Shown here in pieces: positions 1 to 6,379 of a stretch of DNA of 7,130 nt (within the stretch, counting starts at the first letter, position 1; every line of letters starts with the position of its first letter). Source of the stretch: Gemmataceae bacterium (lineage in GTDB: Bacteria > Planctomycetota > Planctomycetia > Gemmatales > Gemmataceae). The translations under genes were made by a program, and so were the position numbers. The notes under the pieces were generated by a model. That model ran no database searches. It was not told the origin of the DNA and worked only from the letters and a program-made list of their open reading frames with translations. The DNA is taken from positions 1 through 7,130 of the forward strand of contig JAOAAM010000724.1 of the NCBI GenBank assembly GCA_026418875.1, given 5' to 3'.

Positions 1-1331
1 GTGTAGGGGTCGGTGGGAAGTTGGTCGAGGAATTTCTCGGTGGCGAGTTCGACGGGATCGTTCGGCCAACGCTGATGTTTCTGGCGGAATTGCTCGCAGG
101 CCGTGGCCATCAAAGCCACGCGCAAAAGGGCTTGATGCCTCACCTCAGTTTCCGCGACACTTCCCATCGATGTCCCGAACAGGCGGGCAAGGAACAGGTC
201 CGATTGCTTGACTCGATCGGACCATTCCTCGATCGCCTCGATCCAAGCATCGGCAGGCTGACGGGTCTGCTCGATCAACTCGGTGAGCAGGCGGATCGTT
301 TCCGGCCGAGACTGTCGAATCAATTTTCGAGCGATCCAGTCTTCCAGGAACTGCGGGGACGAGACCCGCTCGGCGACGATTTGGGAGGGGCTGATTTTCC
401 CGCTCAGGGCTGTATCCGTGAACTTCACGATCATGGCCCGTTCGCCGCGCAAGCATTGGTTGAGGCGAGGTTCGGCGATCTCCAACTCCAACAGTTTGCG
501 CCAGGCGGCAAGCTCGGCTTCACGAACCTCGCCCACGGCGAGGACCTTCTCCGCGTGCCGGATTGTCATTTGAGTACCGGCGATACGAATGAGCGCCGAG
601 ATCAGGAATGGCTCATCGCCGAGGGATCGAGCCGCGTTGAAGGCCGACCGCAAAGCCCGCCACGCATGAGAACAATCCCCCGCTGCCGCCCGGCGCTGAC
701 CCTCCAGAACCATCAGGGTGACGACTGAGCGGGCAAATTGCTGCGTGGCGAGCGGCGTGCTGAAGACGTCTTCAGTGACCTGCAATGGATGCCGGCCGAA
801 AGGCTGATCCGCCAACCGGTCGCCGACCGCGATGGCCTCGGCGTAGACGCTCAAGGCTCGCTCCAGTTCGCGCCGCAGGACTGGGGGCAGACGCTCGCCG
901 AGTTCGAGCATCTCGATGGCCACCGGCAAGGAGCCTTCGATCCACTCATCCGGCATCGGCAGCGGCTCGACCTCGTCGGACGGCTCATCGGCATCCGGCG
1001 GCCGCAGGTCCAGAGGTTCGGCGGCAATCCGCCGGCCAATCTCTAACCCCTCTCTCCCGCCGGTCATTTCCTGGATGCGGATGATGGTCCGGGCCGAGTT
1101 CTCCGAGTCCGGGACAACGCGGCGTTGCCGCTCGATCGACTCCCAGCGCCAGTCGGGATCCTTCTGGTCTAACTCCTTCGCAATGGCCGCCCAGGCCGAA
1201 TCGGCCTGGTAGTTCCATACCCACGAACCTGCGAGGAAGATCACCAACAAAAGGCCGAAAAGCAGGAGGGCACTCAGCGCCAACCACTTGAACAAACCCA
1301 AGGCGGTGAGATTGCCGGATCGCTTGGTCAT
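1..1331 (-). CDS. Planctomycete-type membrane-anchored protein of unknown function (3' end outside window)
   Basis: An open frame runs without a stop from an ATG at 1331 to the left window edge, giving 443 visible residues. The N-terminus is MTKRSGN, then one hydrophobic segment at about residues 16-39 (WLALSALLLFGLLLVIFLAG), so I expect an inner-membrane anchor with the rest on one side of the membrane. After it comes a WRWESIERQR...VVPDSENSA stretch (about residues 62-83). Near the visible end is RWP at 421-423 followed by LPTDPY at 438-443. I recall both elements from large paralogous families of hypothetical planctomycete proteins, in which RWP...L.P.DP. usually lies close to the C-terminus. 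The middle is mostly helical, Leu/Glu/Arg-rich sequence with no catalytic motif I recognise. A weak AGG lies 9 bases upstream of the ATG. It is divergent from pgi, so co-regulation is possible but unproven. The frame is trusted because the membrane segment and tail motif both appear in it. The function is unknown. Confidence 0.8.
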   Translation of the reverse strand, partial: MTKRSGNLTALGLFKWLALSALLLFGLLLVIFLAGSWVWNYQADSAWAAIAKELDQKDPDWRWESIERQRRVVPDSENSARTIIRIQEMTGGREGLEIGRRIAAEPLDLRPPDADEPSDEVEPLPMPDEWIEGSLPVAIEMLELGERLPPVLRRELERALSVYAEAIAVGDRLADQPFGRHPLQVTEDVFSTPLATQQFARSVVTLMVLEGQRRAAAGDCSHAWRALRSAFNAARSLGDEPFLISALIRIAGTQMTIRHAEKVLAVGEVREAELAAWRKLLELEIAEPRLNQCLRGERAMIVKFTDTALSGKISPSQIVAERVSSPQFLEDWIARKLIRQSRPETIRLLTELIEQTRQPADAWIEAIEEWSDRVKQSDLFLARLFGTSMGSVAETEVRHQALLRVALMATACEQFRQKHQRWPNDPVELATEKFLDQLPTDPY

Positions 1332-1460
1332 GAAGATACCTGCATGCCTCGCTTGAACCGAACACTGAACGAAGCTGCCATGTGAACTGGCCACGGACGG
1401 CGGCCGTCGCTCCCCGTCGTAAAATGCTCTCCGTGCATTCTAGCGGAGGAGGGGCGTTCC
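1332..1460. promoter_or_regulatory. Divergent intergenic region between the membrane protein gene and pgi
   Basis: This 129-bp gap separates two genes reading outwards, so it should hold both promoters. I see a perfect odd palindrome, GACGGC-G-GCCGTC, at 1396-1408. A TAAAAT at 1420-1425 could be a -10 box for pgi, but no convincing -35 box lies 16-18 bases upstream. No promoter can be assigned with confidence on either strand. The region's role is inferred from gene orientation. Confidence 0.4.
1445..1454 (+). promoter_or_regulatory. Ribosome binding site of pgi
   Basis: The purine run GGAGGAGGGG ends six bases before GTG at 1461. That spacing favours the GTG start over the in-frame ATG at 1470, which would lie 15 or more bases away. 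Confidence 0.75.
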
Positions 1461-2873
1461 GTGATCGAAATGAATTGGCGGCGGCTCGACCTTCCGAGCA
1501 ATCTGTTTGAACAGTACGAATCGGCAGTGGCCGCAGCGCTGGCGGAGATGCGGGCCGTCGAGGCCGGAGAAAAAGTCAACCGCGACGAGCAACGGGCGGT
1601 CGGTCATTATTGGTTGCGTCGGCCGGAAATCGCTCCCGCGGCGGAACGTCGGGAGATCGAGTCGGCATGGGAACAGGTGGAGCGCTTCGCCGATTCGAGC
1701 CGCGGCCGATTCCGCAAGTTTTTGCTGATCGGCATCGGCGGGTCAGCCTTGGGACCGCAACTGCTGTATCACGCCTTCCGCGAACCAGGGCAGACGCCGC
1801 CGCTGTTCGTCTTCGACAATACCGACCCCGAGGGCTTCGATCGGACTTTGCGCGACATCGAGGCGCAGGGCGGCTGGCGCGACACACTGACGATTGTCAT
1901 CTCCAAGTCTGGCGGCACACCGGAAACGCGCAATGGCATGATCGTCGCGCAGCGGGCATGTCAGGAGGCGGGGGTGGACTTCGCCCGGCAGGCCGTCGCC
2001 GTCACGCAGCCGGGCAGCCGCATGCACCAAGAGACCGCCGGCTGGTTGGCCCGCTTCCCCATCTGGGAGTGGGTCGGCGGTCGAACCTCGATTTGCTCGC
2101 CGGTGGGTCTTCTGCCGATGGCCCTGCTCGGCTTCCGCTGGCGCGACCTGCTCGCCGGGGCCAAGGCGATGGATGAGCGAACCGCACCGGCGGTCCCGCC
2201 TCGGGAGAACTCCGCGATGCAGCTGGCCCTGGCTTGGCATCACCTGATCGAGCGCCGCGGCTTGACCCATATGGTCATGCTTCCTTACAGCGACCGCCTG
2301 GCCCTGTTGAGCAGCTATCTTCAACAACTCATCATGGAATCGTTGGGCAAGGAAGGGCAGGGCCTGACGGTGTTCGGCAACAAGGGATCGACCGATCAGC
2401 ACTCCTACGTGCAACAGTTGCGGGACGGTCGGCCCGACTTCTTCGCTGGGTTCGTGCGAATCCTGAAACCACGATCGTCCGGGGCCGCCAACGTGGAGGT
2501 TGAAGACGGTGTCACGTCGGCGGATTACCTGGCGGCATTCGAGGAGGGAACCGCCCGCGCCCTGCACGAGGCGGGCCGACCCTCGTTTCGCATCACTTTG
2601 GAGCAACTCGACGAATTCAGCTTGGGTGAACTGGTGGCGTTGTTTGAGCGGGCCGTCGGCTACTACGCCGCGATCATCGGCATCAACGCTTATCACCAAC
2701 CAGGAGTGCAGGCGGGAAAGGAGGCTGCCGCGGGGTATTTGCGAATCCAGCGGGCCATCCTCCGCCACGGCCAGTTCGGCTCCATCGAGGAACTGTCGCA
2801 GGCCGTGGGCGCGGAGCGCGACCTGGTCGAGGACATCGTCCGTCGGTTGCGCCTTGCAGGCCGCCTCAATTGA
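1461..2873 (+). CDS. pgi: Glucose-6-phosphate isomerase (cyanobacterial/plastid type)
   Basis: This 470-residue protein interconverts glucose 6-phosphate and fructose 6-phosphate in the cytoplasm, in glycolysis and gluconeogenesis. Sugar-isomerase (SIS) phosphate-binding motifs are visible: GIGGSALGP at 91-99 and SKSGGTPETRNGM at 148-160. The two family signatures are recognisable as VGGRTSICSPVG (205-216) and INAYHQPGVQAGK (408-420), the latter ending in the conserved active-site Lys420. MESLGKEG (292-299) and FGNKGSTDQHSYVQQLRDG (305-323) match my memory of the cyanobacterial and plant-plastid enzymes rather than the E. coli/animal form, which has ESNGK and GTNGQH. The last 30 or so residues (ELSQAVG...VRRLRLAGRLN) look like a small winged-helix-like tail, also similar to the plastid enzyme. 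The GTG start is chosen because of the ribosome binding site at 1445-1454. It is alone on its strand, so probably monocistronic. Bifunctional phosphoglucose/phosphomannose isomerase is less likely given the motifs. Confidence 0.96.
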   Translation: MIEMNWRRLDLPSNLFEQYESAVAAALAEMRAVEAGEKVNRDEQRAVGHYWLRRPEIAPAAERREIESAWEQVERFADSSRGRFRKFLLIGIGGSALGPQLLYHAFREPGQTPPLFVFDNTDPEGFDRTLRDIEAQGGWRDTLTIVISKSGGTPETRNGMIVAQRACQEAGVDFARQAVAVTQPGSRMHQETAGWLARFPIWEWVGGRTSICSPVGLLPMALLGFRWRDLLAGAKAMDERTAPAVPPRENSAMQLALAWHHLIERRGLTHMVMLPYSDRLALLSSYLQQLIMESLGKEGQGLTVFGNKGSTDQHSYVQQLRDGRPDFFAGFVRILKPRSSGAANVEVEDGVTSADYLAAFEEGTARALHEAGRPSFRITLEQLDEFSLGELVALFERAVGYYAAIIGINAYHQPGVQAGKEAAAGYLRIQRAILRHGQFGSIEELSQAVGAERDLVEDIVRRLRLAGRLN

Positions 2874-2877
2874 TGGA

Positions 2878-2933
2878 GGCTGTAGACTGAAGGCCGAAGA
2901 CTGAAGGCTGTAGACTGAAGGCGGCAGGCCGAA
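2878..2933. repeat. Degenerate 14-bp (2 x 7-bp) tandem repeat after pgi
   Basis: Four consecutive 14-bp units begin five bases after the pgi stop codon: GGCTGTAGACTGAA (2878-2891), GGCCGAAGACTGAA (2892-2905), GGCTGTAGACTGAA (2906-2919) and the decayed GGCGGCAGGCCGAA (2920-2933). Units 1 and 3 are identical. Read on the minus strand the array breaks into heptamers, such as TTCAGTC, TACAGCC, TTCGGCC, with an approximate consensus TWCRGYC. It lies wholly in non-coding DNA between convergent genes. I recall similar heptamer arrays in intergenic DNA of other planctomycetes, but that is memory, not a search. The remaining spacer to 2997 holds no clear hairpin-plus-T-run terminator. Confidence 0.8.
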
Positions 2934-2997
2934 ATACCCACAACCAGGGACCAAGACCGAGGCCAACCGGAGTCGAGACCGAAGACGGCGAAATTTC

Positions 2998-5199
2998 TCA
3001 CAGCCGATCGAGGCTGTCGATCCAGCGTACCAACTCGGCGAGAGTCTTGGCATCGAGGTATTGTCGGCCCATCTCGATCTCGCGGAATTCGACGGGGTAA
3101 CGCTTCTCTTGCAGGCTCTTTTCCGACCGTGCGATGTCCATGCGGTTGGGGTCTTTGGTGCCGGCGACGATAAAAAACGCCAGTCGTTGGTTGGGCAAGG
3201 GGTCTTTTGGCTGAGTCGCGAGCACTGCCGAGGTGGTCGCCACGCCGCGGATCAGGTCCCGGGAGTGGAAGCCGAGGTAGAACGCCATCTGCCCGCCCAA
3301 CCCCATCCCGTGGGCGATGACTCGCTGCGGGTCGATGGTGTATTCTCGCATAATGGCCCGGGCGGTTTCGGCGATGAATTCGCTCTCGCTGGCCACCCAA
3401 CCCGACTCGTTTTCGGACTTCGGGCCGAGGAGGATGAGGTGATGCTTTTCGCAATAGTTTTCCCAAATGTCGCGTAAATCGTCGGCGTCACGACCGCCAG
3501 GGCCGCGGCCATGAAGCCAAATGATCAATCCGTGCGACACTTGCGGGTCGTAGTTTTCGGGGACGAATAGCCAGTACTCCTTGTCGCGGGCTTCGTTGGT
3601 TCGACGGAGGAGACCTTTCTCTGCCTTGTTTCTCTCAGCGAGATTGGGCGGCGACGATTCAGCCCCGGGAGCGATGGGCGGCATTGGGCCGGGCCGACCG
3701 CCACGAGGTTGCGGCGATTCGCCCGGTTGGCGCGGTGGCGCGCCGGGCGGCTGGGGCGGCGACTCGCCGGGCATCGGGGGAGGCATCGGTCGGGGCGGCA
3801 CCTTCGGCCGCTCCAACGCCTTGCCCGCGGACGAAGGGAGGGGCACCTCCGGCGGTATTGTCGACGCCAGGTCTTTCAGCCGAACGGTGACCGTCTCGGT
3901 CTTTTCGCCCTGGTCTTTTCGCCGAACTTGCAAGCGGAGCGAGACGCCGGAGGGTTGCGTAGCCAGGAATTGCATCAGTTGGTCGCGGCCGCTGAATGGA
4001 ACCAGGGGCGGCTCCTTGGCACCCGGCGCTGCCACGGTGCCGACCTGCATGATTCGGTCGCCGGCTTTCAGGCCGGCCTCGTCGGCGGGAGAGCCGGGGA
4101 ACACGTAGCGGATTTCCATGCCCAACTCGGGATCATCGCGCTTGGGCAGCACCCCCAGCCAGGCAATGGATTGGGCGCTGAGTGGTCCCGTCAGCACGAT
4201 GTTCTCGAAGAGTTTCTCCTCCATGCCGCGACGGACTTTGATCGAGACGACGTCGCCCTCATACTTCGGTCCCAGGGCATGCTGGACTTGGGCCTGGTTG
4301 CGCGTGACTTTGCCGTCAATCTCGATGATTTCATCCCCGGGCTGGATGCCCGCCTTGGCTGCGGCACTTTCGGGGGCGACGGTGTTCACCTTGGCGGCGG
4401 TGCTGTACAGGTCACGGCTGGCGGCGGTAATCCCCAGCACGCCTTTGCGCAGGTCCTTGCCTTCTTTGAGTCGCGGCAAGACGGCGAGGACATCCTCGAA
4501 GGGGATGGCGAAGCCGATGCCCGAATCATACCACTCGACGCCGGCGGTATCGCCCTCGGCGAACGGATTGGCCGGGATAAGGATGCCGAAAACTCGCCCT
4601 TCGACGTCGATCAACGGTCCGCCATAGTTGGCCGGCGAGACCTTGGCGTCGGTTTGAAGCGCCTTGCCCCAAATGCGATTCAGGGCACTGATGATGCCGA
4701 CGCTGGCCGAGGGGGGGTGATTGACGTTGGGATCGACCGTGCGGCCCAAGGCGACGGCCCATTGCCCGATGCGGATCTCGTTTTTCGGCACGGCCGGCGG
4801 CACCTTCAAACCCGTCGCCTCGACCTTGATCAACGTCAGCATGCGGGTCAAATCATTGGCGACGATTTTCGCCACCCGCCGTTCGGTCTCCCCGGGGATG
4901 GCGACGAAGACGGCCGAGGGTTTGTTGGCAAAGTTGAATGCACTGGTGATGATGTACCCGTCCGGCGACACCACCACGCCGGTCGTCGGGCCGATGCCTT
5001 TGATGACCGCGTTGGGTCCGCTGCCGCCTAGCAACTCCGTCCCGCCGGAGGTCTCGATCTGCACCACACTCGAACTGACCCGGGCGACGGCTTGCTTGAT
5101 GGCTTTTTCCGTTTCCTCGTTCACGTCTTGCGGCCGCCCCACGCCGACGCCGGTCAGCCATGCCGCACAGCAAAGGGCCACGCTCCATCGACGGGTCAT
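2998..5199 (-). CDS. Secreted multidomain pseudoenzyme: HtrA-like domain, two PDZ domains, alpha/beta-hydrolase domain
   Basis: From ATG 5199 this is 733 residues, far longer than a usual HtrA (about 450-500). An N-terminal signal peptide (MTRRWSVALCCAAWLTGVGVG) predicts export. Domains: trypsin/HtrA-like at about 35-240; PDZ1 about 250-338 (APESAAAKAGIQPGDEI); PDZ2 about 343-442 (GSPADEAGLKAGDRI); a proline-rich linker about 448-518; and an alpha/beta-hydrolase domain about 531-733 of the esterase/PHB-depolymerase kind (LIIWLHGRGPGG). All three protease triad positions are replaced: TSAFNF has Phe88 for His, NDLTRML has Met120 for Asp, and SPANYGGPL has Tyr192 for Ser. In the hydrolase domain the elbow HGMGLGG has Gly633 in the Ser position; Asp683 (GTKDP) is kept, and Arg712 (GRQYLD) may stand where His is expected. 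It therefore probably binds rather than cleaves. An upstream in-frame GTG (5241) overlaps the previous stop, but AGGAG at 5210-5214 and the signal peptide favour 5199. It is last in the minus-strand cluster. Confidence 0.88.
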   Translation of the reverse strand: MTRRWSVALCCAAWLTGVGVGRPQDVNEETEKAIKQAVARVSSSVVQIETSGGTELLGGSGPNAVIKGIGPTTGVVVSPDGYIITSAFNFANKPSAVFVAIPGETERRVAKIVANDLTRMLTLIKVEATGLKVPPAVPKNEIRIGQWAVALGRTVDPNVNHPPSASVGIISALNRIWGKALQTDAKVSPANYGGPLIDVEGRVFGILIPANPFAEGDTAGVEWYDSGIGFAIPFEDVLAVLPRLKEGKDLRKGVLGITAASRDLYSTAAKVNTVAPESAAAKAGIQPGDEIIEIDGKVTRNQAQVQHALGPKYEGDVVSIKVRRGMEEKLFENIVLTGPLSAQSIAWLGVLPKRDDPELGMEIRYVFPGSPADEAGLKAGDRIMQVGTVAAPGAKEPPLVPFSGRDQLMQFLATQPSGVSLRLQVRRKDQGEKTETVTVRLKDLASTIPPEVPLPSSAGKALERPKVPPRPMPPPMPGESPPQPPGAPPRQPGESPQPRGGRPGPMPPIAPGAESSPPNLAERNKAEKGLLRRTNEARDKEYWLFVPENYDPQVSHGLIIWLHGRGPGGRDADDLRDIWENYCEKHHLILLGPKSENESGWVASESEFIAETARAIMREYTIDPQRVIAHGMGLGGQMAFYLGFHSRDLIRGVATTSAVLATQPKDPLPNQRLAFFIVAGTKDPNRMDIARSEKSLQEKRYPVEFREIEMGRQYLDAKTLAELVRWIDSLDRL

Positions 5200-5209
5200 G
5201 CCTTGGGTT

Positions 5210-5214
5210 CTCCT
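5210..5214 (-). promoter_or_regulatory. Ribosome binding site deciding the start of the multidomain pseudoenzyme
   Basis: On the minus strand AGGAG lies 10 bases before ATG 5199. It supports this start over GTG 5241 and ATG 5232, which would add 14 or 11 charged residues ahead of an otherwise compact signal peptide. Confidence 0.55.
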
Positions 5215-5237
5215 GCTTCGTCGGTCGATCATTGGCC

Positions 5238-6365
5238 TCACTTATCTTTCCTAGGGTGCTCGTCGAGAGTCATGCGGATCGAAATCAAGCGATCGCCGCG
5301 ACGCACTTCCAGAACGATTTCGTTTCCGGGGTTGGTCTTGCTGATGTACTCGTTGAATGCGGCGATGCTGTTGACCGGCTCGCCGTCGATATACACGATC
5401 AGATCATCGGGCTGAAGTCCCGCCTTTTGGGCCGGGGAATCAGGCCGGACGGCATCGACGTAAGGCGGAGTGCGATCGACGACGTTGGGCACCAGCACGA
5501 TGCCGTGGTAGCCGCCGATCCCGCGTTCCTTTTTGCGAACGTTGGCTGGTTTATACTCGCCGCGAGGCCCTTTCTCGAGAAATTCCCGCATGGTGACGAC
5601 CCGGGTGGTGCCATCTTCTTGCTTTGTCTCGACCCGAGCATGGATGGGGATGGCGTAATTGAGCCAGGTTTCGGAAAGCGTGTTCCGCAACTCTTTGCCG
5701 ATCACGCCCAGTAGCCGCCCGGTGCGGGTGGTCAGGGCACCGCCAGCGGCCCCCGGGTTGTTCGTGATGGCATCGACGATGTACACGTCGCCGGTGTAGC
5801 TGGCGTCGAAGATGCCTCGTCGGCCGTGCAACTTCGCATATGCCGCGATGACGCCCCGCTGCACCGACATCGGCTCCTCGCGCACCGCAATCTGAAACTG
5901 GTTGCTGAACGCCAACACCCAATCGCCCGGTTGAGCCGGCGGAGCGTCCATCGCCTCGAACACATTGAAATGCGGAAGGTCCAGCCGATCGTATTCATCC
6001 GCGTCGGTCACCTCGATCTTGACCAAAGCCACGTCCAAGACCGGCTCGATCACGATGACCTTCGCCTGGTAGCGTGAGCCATCGTACAGGTGGACGCGCA
6101 AGTCGGGCGTGTCGATGAGGTGATTCGCCGACGTGAGGATGTGTCCCTTGGGCGAGATGATGATGCCCGACCCATAGGCGGGCAAGCCCCGGAAGCCGCC
6201 GGAGCCATATAACTTGGCCATCTTCCGGTTCACGTCGGTGACGGTGTCTTGGAAGGGCGTCTGCGCCGGGAGCAGCGCCGGCACCAAGCCCAAGCCCATC
6301 ACGACGATCAGCGAGCGAGCGATCATTACACCATTCCACATCGATCTTGAAAGTTTGAGAACCAC
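5238..6365 (-). CDS. Secreted trypsin-like/PDZ protein with Ala at the catalytic serine position
   Basis: About 375 residues from GTG 6365. A basic n-region is followed by the hydrophobic stretch SLIVVMGLGLVPALLPAQ (about 17-35), an export signal. The protease-like domain spans about 60-240: GSGIIISPKGHILTSANHLI leads to His82, one residue later than in the usual TNNHVV. The stretch EPVLDVALVKI supplies Asp111, as in canonical D-L-A-V-L-K-I. The nucleophile motif reads NPGAAGGAL where HtrA has NPGNSGGPL, placing Ala207 at the serine position, so proteolysis is unlikely. A single C-terminal PDZ domain covers about 286-366 (RPDSPAQKAGLQPDDLIVYIDG). GTG 6365 is preferred for its GGAG eight bases upstream; ATG 6341 and ATG 6326 are alternatives, and 6326 gives the most compact signal peptide but only a weak ribosome site. 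It follows the upstream gene by 14 bases and precedes the next by 38, so an operon is likely. Relatives may be annotated as S1C serine proteases; the active-site loss argues against that activity here. Confidence 0.87.
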   Translation of the reverse strand: MVLKLSRSMWNGVMIARSLIVVMGLGLVPALLPAQTPFQDTVTDVNRKMAKLYGSGGFRGLPAYGSGIIISPKGHILTSANHLIDTPDLRVHLYDGSRYQAKVIVIEPVLDVALVKIEVTDADEYDRLDLPHFNVFEAMDAPPAQPGDWVLAFSNQFQIAVREEPMSVQRGVIAAYAKLHGRRGIFDASYTGDVYIVDAITNNPGAAGGALTTRTGRLLGVIGKELRNTLSETWLNYAIPIHARVETKQEDGTTRVVTMREFLEKGPRGEYKPANVRKKERGIGGYHGIVLVPNVVDRTPPYVDAVRPDSPAQKAGLQPDDLIVYIDGEPVNSIAAFNEYISKTNPGNEIVLEVRRGDRLISIRMTLDEHPRKDK

Positions 6366-6373
6366 GACGGCCG

Positions 6374-6377
6374 CTCC
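6374..6377 (-). promoter_or_regulatory. Possible ribosome binding site for the trypsin-like/PDZ gene
   Basis: GGAG on the minus strand sits just after the stop codon of the upstream gene (TGA at 6382-6380) and eight bases before GTG 6365. The two downstream in-frame ATGs lack an equally good site. This is a short match, so the start choice remains open. Confidence 0.4.
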
Positions 6378-6379
6378 GA

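Noticed and set aside
21..728. 235-codon open frame on the plus strand at the left edge
   Set aside because: It is opposite the membrane-protein gene, whose minus-strand frame is open for 443 codons and has a membrane segment and a recognisable tail motif.
985..1365. 126-codon minus-strand frame overlapping the start of the membrane-protein gene
   Set aside because: It is in a different frame from the one encoding the membrane anchor, is rich in Arg, Gly and Pro, and has no recognisable motif.
1420..1425. TAAAAT as a -10 box for pgi
   Set aside because: No matching -35 element lies at the expected distance, and a single hexamer is too weak to call a promoter.
2934..2997. Possible bidirectional terminator between the convergent genes
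   Set aside because: I found no stable GC hairpin followed by a T-run on either strand; only loosely similar GACCGA/GACCAA words are present.
1743..3053. 436-codon open frame on the minus strand opposite pgi
   Set aside because: It lies antisense to a confidently identified enzyme, runs through the tandem repeat and into the end of the next gene, and shows no domain or signal. It is a GC-rich shadow frame.
3709..5031. 440-codon open frame on the plus strand opposite the multidomain pseudoenzyme
   Set aside because: The minus-strand frame has a signal peptide, two PDZ motifs and a hydrolase fold. The plus-strand product is Gly/Arg/Asp-rich low-information sequence typical of an antisense shadow.
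2998..5199. Annotation as an active HtrA/DegP serine protease
   Set aside because: The fold is present but all three triad positions carry other residues, so protease activity should not be assigned.
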